From: Orlajensenia sp001423545
GTDB taxonomy: Bacteria > Actinomycetota > Actinomycetes > Actinomycetales > Microbacteriaceae
Direction of reading: 5' to 3'
DNA: 64,000 nucleotides
Assembly: GCA_001423545.1 (NCBI GenBank)
Contig: LMOK01000001.1
Location: 62,001 to 126,000 of the forward strand
The notes below the pieces were generated by a model that was not told where the DNA came from, made no database searches, and saw only the letters and a program-made list of their open reading frames with translations. Shown one piece after another: positions 49,136-55,859 of this stretch (position 1 is its first letter; every line of letters starts with the position of its first letter). Both the position numbers and the translations under genes were made by a program.

Positions 49136-50622
49136 TCGGTGCATCCGGCGCCCGTGTGACGGCGGACGGGTGGGGCTGGCGGCACGCCGGCCGCCGCTCG
49201 CACGCCGTCTCCGGGCTCGACCTCGTGATCGAGCCGGGGGAGCGGGTGCTCCTGCTCGGTCCGTCGGGCGCGGGCAAGAGCACCCTCCTCGCGGCCCTGG
49301 CCGGGGTGCTCGGCGGCGACGACGAGGGTGAGGAGATCGGCCGCCTCGCCATCGACGGCGCCGACCCGCGGGATCGGCGTGGCCGAGCCGGTCTCGTGCT
49401 GCAGGACCCGGACTCGCAACTGGTCCTGGCTCGCATCGGCGACGACGTCGCCTTCGGCTGCGAGAACCTCGGGGTGCCTCGCGACGAGATCTGGCAGCGC
49501 GTCGGCGAGGCCCTCGAGTGGGTCGGTCTCGACCTGCCGCTCGATGCGCCGACGTCGGCACTCTCGGGCGGGCAAAAGCAACGACTCGCCCTCGCCGGCG
49601 TGCTCGCGATGCGCCCGGGCCTCGTGCTGCTCGACGAGCCGACGGCCAACCTCGACCCCGACGGGGTGCGGGAGGTTCGGGATGCCGTCACCGGGTCGAT
49701 CGCGCGCTCGGGAGCGACCCTCATTGTCGTGGAGCACCGCGTCGACGTCTGGCTGCCCGTCGTCGATCGCGTCATCGTTCTCGATCCGGCCGGCGGGCTG
49801 CTGTCCGACGGCTCGCCCGACGCCGTGCTGACGGCGCAGGGCGAGCGTCTCGCCGCCGCCGGCGTCTGGGTACCGGGCCGGCCGCCGCGGGCTCCGGCGC
49901 GCCGGCGCGCACACGGGCTCGCGGCATCCGTTCTCGCCGTCGACGACCTGGCCGTGGGGCGCACGCCGTTCGCAGCCCGCCGTCCGGAGATCGCGGCCAG
50001 CCACATCAGCTTCGACATCGCCGCCGGGCGTGCCCTCGCACTCACGGGTGCGAACGGCTCCGGCAAGTCCACGACCGCACTCACCATCGCCGGTCTCCTC
50101 GCGCCGGTCTCGGGTGCTGTGCGCGCGTCTCCGCTGCTTGCGGCCGGCCTCGACCCGTCGCCCCACCGCTGGCGCAGCCGCGAGCTTCTGCCGCGCATCG
50201 GCACGGTGTTCCAGGATCCCGAGCACCAGTTCCTCGCGCCGACGGTGCGGGCCGAACTGCTCGTGGGACCGCGCGCACTGCGCGTCGACGCGGCCACGGC
50301 CGCAGCCCGGGCCGACGCGCTGCTCGAGCGCCTCAGGTTGAGCCGCCTCGCCGAGGCGAACCCCTTCACGCTCTCGGGCGGGGAGAAGCGGCGGCTCTCG
50401 GTCGCCACCGTGCTCGCCACCGCGCCGCAGTTGCTCGTGCTCGACGAGCCCACCTTCGGCCAGGACGCGAACACGTGGGCCGAGCTGATGGCACTGCTGG
50501 CCGAACTGCTCGACGAGGGCACCGCGGTCGTCGCCGTCACCCACGACCAGCACGTGGTCGAGGCCATCGCCGACGCGGAGTTCTCGTTCACCTCGGGATC
50601 GACAGCGGACGTCGCACGATGA
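49132..50622 (+). CDS. ykoD: ECF transporter duplicated ATPase, YkoD type
   Basis: 496 residues from GTG overlapping the ykoE stop. Two complete ABC domains: first Walker A GPSGAGKST, signature LSGGQKQRLALA, Walker B LVLLDEPTANLD; second GANGSGKST, LSGGEKRRLSVA, LLVLDEPTFGQD. Fused ATPases of this kind (A-A') are usual in ykoEDC-type ECF systems. They hydrolyse ATP on the cytoplasmic face for vitamin-precursor uptake. Coupled at both ends. Confidence 0.93.
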   Translation: MIGASGARVTADGWGWRHAGRRSHAVSGLDLVIEPGERVLLLGPSGAGKSTLLAALAGVLGGDDEGEEIGRLAIDGADPRDRRGRAGLVLQDPDSQLVLARIGDDVAFGCENLGVPRDEIWQRVGEALEWVGLDLPLDAPTSALSGGQKQRLALAGVLAMRPGLVLLDEPTANLDPDGVREVRDAVTGSIARSGATLIVVEHRVDVWLPVVDRVIVLDPAGGLLSDGSPDAVLTAQGERLAAAGVWVPGRPPRAPARRRAHGLAASVLAVDDLAVGRTPFAARRPEIAASHISFDIAAGRALALTGANGSGKSTTALTIAGLLAPVSGAVRASPLLAAGLDPSPHRWRSRELLPRIGTVFQDPEHQFLAPTVRAELLVGPRALRVDAATAAARADALLERLRLSRLAEANPFTLSGGEKRRLSVATVLATAPQLLVLDEPTFGQDANTWAELMALLAELLDEGTAVVAVTHDQHVVEAIADAEFSFTSGSTADVAR

Positions 50623-51416
50623 GCATCCTGACCCCCACGATCAGATCGAGCCTGGTGGCGCGCATCAATCCCGTCGCCAAGCTCGCGGCCGCTCTGCTCA
50701 TCAGCATCGTGCTGCTGCTGTCGATCGACGTGGTGTCTGCAGCCGTCGCCCTCGCCCTCGAGCTCCTCCTGCTCGGCTTCGCCGGCCTGAGCGCGCGGCA
50801 GTTCTGGCTCCGCACGTCACCGCTGTGGATCGCCGCTCCGCTGGCCGGACTCACCACGGTGCTCTACGGCGTCGACTCCGGTGCCGTGCTCTGGGAATGG
50901 GGCTTCATCACCGTGACCGAGGGCTCCCTCGGGCTCGGCCTCGCCATCATGCTGCGTGTGCTCGCGATCGGGCTGCCCGGCATCGTGCTGCTCGCCACCA
51001 CCGATCCGACCGACCTCGCCGACGGCCTCGCCCAGGTGGTCCGACTGCCCGCGCGCTTCGTCCTCGGCGCCCTCGCCGGCCTCCGCCTCGTGGGTCTCGG
51101 CATCGAGGACTGGCGCTCACTCGGCCTGGCGCGGCGTGCGCGCGGCATCGCGGATGCGCGCGGGCCCATCGGTGCCGTGCGCCTGTTCGCGGGCCAGGCG
51201 TTCGCCATGCTCGTGATCTCGGTGCGGCGCGGCAGCAAGCTCGCGACGGCGATGGAGGCCCGGGGTTTCGGTGCCGACCATGTCGAGCGCAGCTGGGCGC
51301 GACCGTCGACGTTCGGCGCTCGTGAGGTGCTCCTCGTGATGGTGGGCGCCGCCATCGCCGTCGCGGCCGCGACAGCAGCCGTCTGGGCGGGCACCTGGAG
51401 CTTCGTCCTTGCCTGA
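50619..51416 (+). CDS. ykoC: ECF transporter T component, YkoC type
   Basis: 265 residues, ATGA overlap with ykoD. EcfT fold: N-terminal INPVAKLAAALLISIVLLLS, then helices at residues ~20-145. The coupling region has the conserved Ala-Arg-Gly motifs SLGLARRARGIADARG and ATAMEARGFGA that dock onto the ATPases. Together with ykoE and ykoD this completes the transporter. Its last bases overlap the P-loop kinase gene. Confidence 0.92.
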   Translation: MSILTPTIRSSLVARINPVAKLAAALLISIVLLLSIDVVSAAVALALELLLLGFAGLSARQFWLRTSPLWIAAPLAGLTTVLYGVDSGAVLWEWGFITVTEGSLGLGLAIMLRVLAIGLPGIVLLATTDPTDLADGLAQVVRLPARFVLGALAGLRLVGLGIEDWRSLGLARRARGIADARGPIGAVRLFAGQAFAMLVISVRRGSKLATAMEARGFGADHVERSWARPSTFGAREVLLVMVGAAIAVAAATAAVWAGTWSFVLA

Positions 51417-51972
51417 GTGGATCGATCCGAGCGCAGCGGCCGAGCGCGTCCTGGAGCTTGCTGCGGCGGCCCCGCGTCCGGCGACGGTGCTCATCGACGG
51501 CCCGAGCGGATCGGGCAAGTCGACCTTCGCCGACCGCCTCGTCGCAGGGTGGGCGGCTGCCTCGAGCAGCCCCGCCCTCGTGAGGCTCGACAGTATCTAC
51601 CCCGGCTGGTCCGGACTCGACGCGGCGTCGGTTGCGGTCGCGGCCGACCTCCTCGTCCCGCGTGCCGACGGGCTCGACGGCGGCTGGCGGCGCTGGGACT
51701 GGACGCACGAAGCGCCAGCCGAGTGGCACGAGGTGGCGGCGTCCCAGCCGCTGATCGTGGAGGGCTGCGGCACTCTGAGCACGACATCCGCCTCCGTCAT
51801 GGCCATCAGGGTCTGGATCGAGGCGTCGGATGCCGTGCGCAAGCCCCGCGCCCTCGATCGCGATGCCGGCGCCTTCGACGCGCACTGGGACGAGTGGGAT
51901 GCCCAGTGGCGTCGTTACGTGGAGCGGGAGCATCCGTCAACCCGTGCCGACGTGCGAGTGCGGAGCGACTGA
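51409..51972 (+). CDS. P-loop NTPase/kinase-like protein
   Basis: 187 residues from TTG, eight bases inside ykoC, so it is translationally coupled. Walker A VLIDGPSGSGKSTFADRL at ~residues 27-44 and an aromatic DWTH/GWRRWDW segment; PLIVEGCGTLS resembles the Walker B/strand of uridine-kinase-like enzymes, and RDAGAFDAHWDEWDAQW is a family signature of uncharacterised actinobacterial ATP-binding proteins. It could phosphorylate a nucleoside, vitamin precursor or HMP-like compound, but this is speculation from position in the riboswitch operon. Confidence 0.7.
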   Translation: MPEWIDPSAAAERVLELAAAAPRPATVLIDGPSGSGKSTFADRLVAGWAAASSSPALVRLDSIYPGWSGLDAASVAVAADLLVPRADGLDGGWRRWDWTHEAPAEWHEVAASQPLIVEGCGTLSTTSASVMAIRVWIEASDAVRKPRALDRDAGAFDAHWDEWDAQWRRYVEREHPSTRADVRVRSD

Positions 51973-51978
51973 GGCGAG

Positions 51979-51984
51979 TAGGTT
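51979..51984 (+). promoter_or_regulatory. -10 box TAGGTT, leaderless
   Basis: TAGGTT plus six bases then ATG at 51991. GGAGAG in the gap is too close to serve as a ribosome site in a leaderless mRNA. Confidence 0.5.
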
Positions 51985-51990
51985 GGAGAG

Positions 51991-52242
51991 ATGACTACAC
52001 CAGACGTCTCGTACATCGCCGAGTTCACCGACGGACCCCTCGAGGGCGAGGTCGAGACCCGCATCCTCATCGGCGGAGCGGCTGAGAAGCGCATCGGCAT
52101 GGTCGCCGCCGTCGACGGACTCGAGTCGCTGTTCTGGTACGACGCCGGCGAGGAGCGCGAGGTCAACGACCAGCTGCACGTGCGCTACAGCTTCGACGCC
52201 GGCGATTCAGACCCCGTCGAGTCGGAAGACGAGACCTTCTGA
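51991..52242 (+). CDS. Small acidic conserved protein of unknown function
   Basis: 83 residues: TPDVSYIAEFTDGPLEGEVETR, AAVDGLESLFWYDAGEEREVNDQLHVRYSFDAG, very acidic C-terminus (SDPVESEDETF). It looks like a compact beta-rich fold without a catalytic motif or membrane segment. I do not recognise the family. It probably has its own promoter and is not required for the transporter operon. Confidence 0.6.
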   Translation: MTTPDVSYIAEFTDGPLEGEVETRILIGGAAEKRIGMVAAVDGLESLFWYDAGEEREVNDQLHVRYSFDAGDSDPVESEDETF

Positions 52243-52250
52243 CGCTCGGG

Positions 52251-52274
52251 CCTCTGACCCTCTGACCCTCTGAC
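52251..52274. repeat. Three copies of an 8-bp tandem repeat
   Basis: CCTCTGAC occurs three times in a row in the 56-bp convergent gap between the small acidic protein and the carboxypeptidase-like gene. Each copy includes a TGA. Confidence 0.6.
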
Positions 52275-52298
52275 TGGGGATATCGAGCCGCGGGAAGG

Positions 52299-53552
52299 CT
52301 ACTTCTCCGCGGTCTCGGTTCCCGAGGTCTGGGACTCGATGAGCGACTGCACCATCGGGATCGGGTTCATGAGCCGCCAGCCGAGACCCGGATCGCGGAT
52401 GGGCTTCGACAGTTTCAGGGCCACGGATGCGTCGCCGTCACCGACGCGCACGTGACCGACGACGGCGCCCTCCGACTTCGTGCTGAAGTCCTCGAAGTCG
52501 ACCTTCGTCGATGACGAACCCGACTTCCACGCCGACCTGGTGACGGCTGTGCCCGTGACCCCGTCGGCCTGGGCGCCCCACGGTGCACGGAAGTGCACGT
52601 AGGCCGTGGACTTCGCGATCACGTCGACCGGCGCTGCGCTCTCCTCGGCGCTGGCGGCGAAGGCTTCGATGCCTGACGCCAGGGTGTCGTAGTCGGGCTG
52701 TCGGATGAAGGCTCCCGAAACAGTGACAGCAGCGTCACCCTCGCCGATGGTCTTGGTGAACAGGTAGCACACGCCGGCGGGGTCGGTGAAGCTGCGCGAG
52801 ATTCCGAAGACGCCCAGGTCCGAGAAGAAGTCCGTGGTGTTCTCGACTCCCCGTGCATTCACGAGGGCTGTCGCGGGCTTGGAGAGGATGTCGTGCAGGG
52901 TCGGCTGCTCGCTCAGGAGTACTCCGAGCATGGCGGCATCGGATGCCGTCCCCACAGTGTCACCGCTGAGACCGGTGGCGTCGGCGACGGTGGTGCTCTT
53001 CATGCCGTTCTTCGCGAGCCACGTGTTCGCTGCCTCCACGTAGGCGTCGACCGATCCGAACGCCCACCGCACGAGGGTGTCGGCATGGTTGTTGCTCGAG
53101 CCGAGTAGGACGGCCTGCAGCACCTGCTGCTCGGTCCACTTCTCGCCGCGGAAGACGGGGAGGGTGCGGGCGCCCTCCTTGCTGTAGTCGATGTAGGCGG
53201 CGTAGTCGGGCGTCGTGATGGTGATCCTGTCGCCCGCCTTGCCGACGGCGAGCGGCTTCTCGTCGATGGTCACGAGCGCGGCGACGACCTTCGCGATGCC
53301 GGCGATGGGAACGGCATCCGTCGTTCCGGCGACAGCGAAAGGCTTCGTCTCGCCGACGGCGATGACCGCGCTGGCCCCCTCGGCCGGAAGCGCCGGAGGC
53401 TTCGCGTCGGCTGCGGGATTGGCGGGGCTGAGCACCTCGGCGTGAACGGCGGGCAGTGGTGCCAGCAGGGTCACCGGGCCGTAGACGCCGATGCCGAGAA
53501 TGACCACCACGCCGATGAGGATGCCGATGAAGCGGCCGGGGCGGAAGTCCAT
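52299..53552 (-). CDS. D-alanyl-D-alanine carboxypeptidase-like protein with altered active site
   Basis: 417 residues. N-terminal signal/anchor helix (RFIGILIGVVVILGIGVYG). The peptidase-S11-like domain aligns as follows: the SxxK position reads G85-I-A-K88 (IAGIAKVVAALVTIDEKP), so the nucleophile Ser is Gly; SxN is intact (S152-S-N154 in GSSNNHAD); KTG reads KTIG. DNA at this point is clear (GGC for Gly). A true carboxypeptidase activity is therefore unlikely unless another residue substitutes. A C-terminal beta-rich domain follows. It may bind peptidoglycan or serve as a regulator. TAACCT six bases before the ATG indicates a leaderless transcript. Confidence 0.85.
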   Translation of the reverse strand: MDFRPGRFIGILIGVVVILGIGVYGPVTLLAPLPAVHAEVLSPANPAADAKPPALPAEGASAVIAVGETKPFAVAGTTDAVPIAGIAKVVAALVTIDEKPLAVGKAGDRITITTPDYAAYIDYSKEGARTLPVFRGEKWTEQQVLQAVLLGSSNNHADTLVRWAFGSVDAYVEAANTWLAKNGMKSTTVADATGLSGDTVGTASDAAMLGVLLSEQPTLHDILSKPATALVNARGVENTTDFFSDLGVFGISRSFTDPAGVCYLFTKTIGEGDAAVTVSGAFIRQPDYDTLASGIEAFAASAEESAAPVDVIAKSTAYVHFRAPWGAQADGVTGTAVTRSAWKSGSSSTKVDFEDFSTKSEGAVVGHVRVGDGDASVALKLSKPIRDPGLGWRLMNPIPMVQSLIESQTSGTETAEK

Positions 53553-53558
53553 GCCCTC

Positions 53559-53564
53559 AGGTTA
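53559..53564 (-). promoter_or_regulatory. -10 box TAACCT, leaderless
   Basis: On the minus strand TAACCT is followed by six bases (GAGGGC) and the ATG at 53552. Confidence 0.5.
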
Positions 53565-53608
53565 ACCCGGCGGATCGATGTCGGCCGGCCGCCACACTCG
53601 GTGGGGGA

Positions 53609-53956
53609 CTAAGCCCACCCGAGGTCGTGCAGACGGTCGTCGTCGATGCCGTAGAAGTGCGCGATCTCGTGCACGAGCGTGATGTGGATCTCGTCGCGCA
53701 GTTCGTCCTCGTCTTCGCAGATCGCGAGCAGCGGCTCGCGGTAGAGGATGATGCGATCGGGCATCTCGCCGAACCCGTACTGTCCGCGCTCCGTGAGGGC
53801 GACGCCATCGTAGAGGCCGAGCAGGTCGAGGGAGCCGTCCTCGGGGCGGTCCTCGACGACGAAGATCACGTTGTCGAGGCCGTCGACCATGTCGTCGGGC
53901 AGTTCGTCGAGCTCATCGATCACGAGCTTCTCGAACTCCGCCGCATTCAGGTCCAT
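53609..53956 (-). CDS. Zincin-like metallopeptidase family protein
   Basis: 115 residues. HEIAHFYGID is the HExxHxxGxxD zinc motif, ~20 residues from the end. Upstream are FEKLVIDELDELPDDMVDGLDNV, LLGLYDGVALTERG and MPDRIILYREPL, all typical of the short minimal-gluzincin family seen across Actinobacteria (PF06262). No signal peptide; likely cytoplasmic. Its substrate is unknown. Confidence 0.88.
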   Translation of the reverse strand: MDLNAAEFEKLVIDELDELPDDMVDGLDNVIFVVEDRPEDGSLDLLGLYDGVALTERGQYGFGEMPDRIILYREPLLAICEDEDELRDEIHITLVHEIAHFYGIDDDRLHDLGWA

Positions 53957-53980
53957 GCGTTCATGCTGTCACGCCTCGGG

Positions 53981-54283
53981 TCACGCCGACACGAGGGTGC
54001 TGCCGATCCACCACAGCAGGATCGACACGACGATGGCCGCGAACGGGGCGACGATGCCGCTGCGTTCCCGCGTCAGCAGGATGATCCCCACGACGACACC
54101 GACGATGGCGGCTGCGATCGGCCCGTACACGCCGAGCGCGAACCCGATCATGTTCGGGCTGGAGTCGAGCGCCCAGAGGAGCCCGGCGGAGAAGAACGCC
54201 ACGGCCAGCGCAACGGAGACGAGCATCAGCAGCACGGTGATGCCGATGTCGACGGCTCGCGCCGTCGGGGTGCGATGTGCCAT
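53981..54283 (-). CDS. Small integral membrane protein
   Basis: About 100 residues from the ATG preceded by GGAGG. Three predicted helices: DIGITVLLMLVSVALAVAFF, GVYGPIAAAIVGVVVGIILL and APFAAIVVSILLWWIGSTLV. No recognised motif. It is located 24 bases before the zincin gene on the same strand. Confidence 0.65.
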   Translation of the reverse strand: MAHRTPTARAVDIGITVLLMLVSVALAVAFFSAGLLWALDSSPNMIGFALGVYGPIAAAIVGVVVGIILLTRERSGIVAPFAAIVVSILLWWIGSTLVSA

Positions 54284-54322
54284 GCCCTGCCTCCGTCGAA
54301 CAGCAACCACGGGTGATGAGAA

Positions 54323-54346
54323 AGGCCCCGGATCTCTCCGGGGCCT
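54323..54346 (-). terminator. Terminator hairpin downstream of tRNA-His array
   Basis: A perfect 10-bp stem (AGGCCCCGGA / TCCGGGGCCT) with a 4-base loop. On the minus strand it is followed by TTCTC. Its second arm is duplicated on the other side of the gap. Confidence 0.75.
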
Positions 54347-54561
54347 GCTTCATTGGGGTGAGTAACGGGGCTTGAACCCGCGACCTTCCCGTTGGCCCGN
54401 NNNNNNNNNNNNNNNNNNNNNNNNNNNNNNNNNNNNNNNNNNNNNNNNNNNNNNNNNNNNNNNNNNNNNNNNNNNNNNNNNNNNNNNNNNNNNNNNNNNN
54501 NNNNNNNNNNCTCCGGGGCCTGCTTCATTGGGGTGAGTAACGGGGCTTGAACCCGCGACCT
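54336..54561. repeat. 51-bp direct repeats flanking an assembly gap
   Basis: Bases 54336-54386 and 54511-54561 are identical. The repeat covers the terminator arm, the CCA end, acceptor, T-arm and variable loop of tRNA-His. Between them are 13 unique bases and 111 unknown bases (54400-54510). Copy 1 then runs into GTTGGCCCG, which is not the tRNA-His anticodon arm. Interpretations: a second or partial tRNA in the gap, an integration-site duplication, or misassembly. Confidence 0.8.
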
Positions 54562-54605
54562 CCTGGACCACAACCAGGCGCTCTACCAACTGAGCTATAC
54601 CCACC
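54529..54605 (-). tRNA. tRNA-His (GTG)
   Basis: Full cloverleaf on the minus strand: acceptor GTGGGTA pairing with TACTCAC, D-arm GCTCAGTTGGTAGAGC, anticodon arm CCTGG-TTGTGGT-CCAGG with anticodon GTG, T-arm GCGGG-TTCAAGC-CCCGT region, discriminator C73 and genomically encoded CCA. G-1 (opposite C73), the identity mark of tRNA-His, is encoded at 54605. The neighbour orn is a typical actinobacterial context. Confidence 0.95.
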
Positions 54606-54666
54606 ATGCGCCTGCCGAGAAGCTCCGGAGATCCGGCGCTGCGCGAAAGGCAACTAGAGAAGTGTA

Positions 54667-55287
54667 TTACACCCGGGAGGTGAAATCTGACACGACGGAT
54701 GCCGCAGCCGCCTGCGCCTCTTCGGACGTGGGTCCGGGGTCGGGCACGAACATGGCCCGCCGGTAGTACTCGAGCTCGCGGATGGACTCCAGGATGTCGG
54801 CGAGGGCCCGGTGTCCGCCGGCCTTCGGGGGAGCGTTGAAGTAGATGCGGGGGAACCAGCGACGGGCGAGTTCCTTGATCGACGACACGTCGACGACGCG
54901 GTAGTGAAGTTGGGCGTCGAGCCGCGGCATGAAGGCGTGCAGGAAGGTGCGATCGGTGCCGATGCTGTTGCCGGCCAGGGGCGCCTTGGCGTCGGCGGGC
55001 ACGTGCTTCAGCACGTACTCGATGGCCTGGTACTCGGCTTCAGCGACGCTCACACCGTGGGGGATCTCCTCGATGAGCCCCGATTCCGTGTGCATGTTGC
55101 GCACGAAGTCGCCCATCGTCGTGAGGGCGCTGTCGTCGGGCTTGATCACGATGCTGATGCCCTCGTCGAGCGGCCTCAGGTCGTAATCGGTGATCACGAT
55201 CGCGATCTCCACGAGTTCGTCGACGGCGAGGTCGAGTCCGGTCATCTCACAGTCGACCCAGACGAGTCGATCTACACCACTGCTCAT
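54667..55287 (-). CDS. orn: Oligoribonuclease
   Basis: 206 residues. DEDDh exonuclease: WVDCEMTGLDLAVDELVEIA (Exo I with DxE), LAGNSIGTDRTFLHAFMPRL (Exo II) and GGHRALADILESI (Exo III with the H and D). It degrades 2-5-nt RNA ends such as pGpG. Leaderless: a TAGACT box lies six bases before the ATG. It is divergent from the small thioredoxin, whose own TAGACT is 40 bp away. Confidence 0.96.
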   Translation of the reverse strand: MSSGVDRLVWVDCEMTGLDLAVDELVEIAIVITDYDLRPLDEGISIVIKPDDSALTTMGDFVRNMHTESGLIEEIPHGVSVAEAEYQAIEYVLKHVPADAKAPLAGNSIGTDRTFLHAFMPRLDAQLHYRVVDVSSIKELARRWFPRIYFNAPPKAGGHRALADILESIRELEYYRRAMFVPDPGPTSEEAQAAAASVVSDFTSRV

Positions 55288-55293
55288 GAGGCG

Positions 55294-55299
55294 AGTCTA
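55294..55299 (-). promoter_or_regulatory. -10 box TAGACT of orn, leaderless
   Basis: On the minus strand TAGACT is followed by six bases (CGCCTC) and the orn ATG at 55287. Confidence 0.6.
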
Positions 55300-55338
55300 C
55301 GTGCGCCCGGCGACACGCGATCCGCCTGCGACGCTCCG

Positions 55339-55344
55339 TAGACT
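55339..55344 (+). promoter_or_regulatory. -10 box TAGACT of the small thioredoxin gene, leaderless
   Basis: TAGACT plus six bases (GGAACG) then ATG at 55351. It is divergent from the orn promoter. Confidence 0.6.
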
Positions 55345-55350
55345 GGAACG

Positions 55351-55611
55351 ATGCTGCTCGAGCTCTACACATCCGCCTTCTGCGAGCCCTGCATGCAGAC
55401 CAGGGCGGTGGTCGCCGAGGCTGCGCGTCTCGTTCCGGATGCCGAGGTCGCCGAGTACGACGTCGCCAACAACATGCACGCCGCCGAGGCGGAGAACATC
55501 CGCTCCACTCCGACCATGATCATCCGCTCAGCGAACGGCACCGAGGTCTTCAGAGCCGCCGGGGTGCCCACCCTCGCGCAGGTCCTCGTCGCCGCGGCGA
55601 AAGCGCTCTGA
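55351..55611 (+). CDS. Thioredoxin-like protein
   Basis: 86 residues, shorter than classical thioredoxin (~105). It has LLELYTSAFCEPCMQTRAVVAEAAR with the CxxC pair C-E-P-C and the cis-Pro loop in IRSTPTMIIRSANGTEVFRAAGV. The fold lacks the N-terminal strand/helix of full-length thioredoxins, like glutaredoxin-sized redoxins. It is probably a cytoplasmic disulfide reductant or a redox adaptor with an unknown partner. Confidence 0.85.
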   Translation: MLLELYTSAFCEPCMQTRAVVAEAARLVPDAEVAEYDVANNMHAAEAENIRSTPTMIIRSANGTEVFRAAGVPTLAQVLVAAAKAL

Positions 55612-55650
55612 GCGGTCGCACGCGAGCGCTGCGGTATCGTTGACGATCGC

Positions 55651-55726
55651 GCCCCCGTAGCTCAGCGGATAGAGCAGGAGCCTTCTAATCTCTTGGTCGC
55701 AGGTTCAATTCCTGCCGGGGGCACCA
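55651..55726 (+). tRNA. tRNA-Arg (TCT)
   Basis: Acceptor GCCCCCG/CGGGGGC, D-arm GCTC...GAGC, T-arm GCAGG/CCTGC, discriminator A, encoded CCA. The anticodon loop CTTCTAA gives TCT. In the anticodon stem, GGAGC faces TCTCT: G-T, G-C, A-T, G-C and a C-T mismatch at pair 31-39, an uncommon weakness next to the loop. Confidence 0.93.
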
Positions 55727-55859
55727 TCACGATCCGATCCGGCGGAAGTTCCGACGCTTCGGCGGATGCAGGACCCTCCGCCGGCGCATCGTCACCGGCA
55801 CCGAGTCACGACGGAACGGCGTCGATCCCCGCGTGCGCCGTGCCGCCTGGCCTCCATCC

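Noticed and set aside
49518..50618. N-terminal extension of ykoC into ykoD
   Set aside because: It is out-of-frame shadow sequence of the ATPase; the ATG overlapping the ykoD stop is the natural start.
53609..53956. CAGCAT six bases before the zincin ATG as another leaderless promoter
   Set aside because: It lacks the first T and A of the -10 consensus, and the gene follows closely on a same-strand neighbour, so I could not support it.
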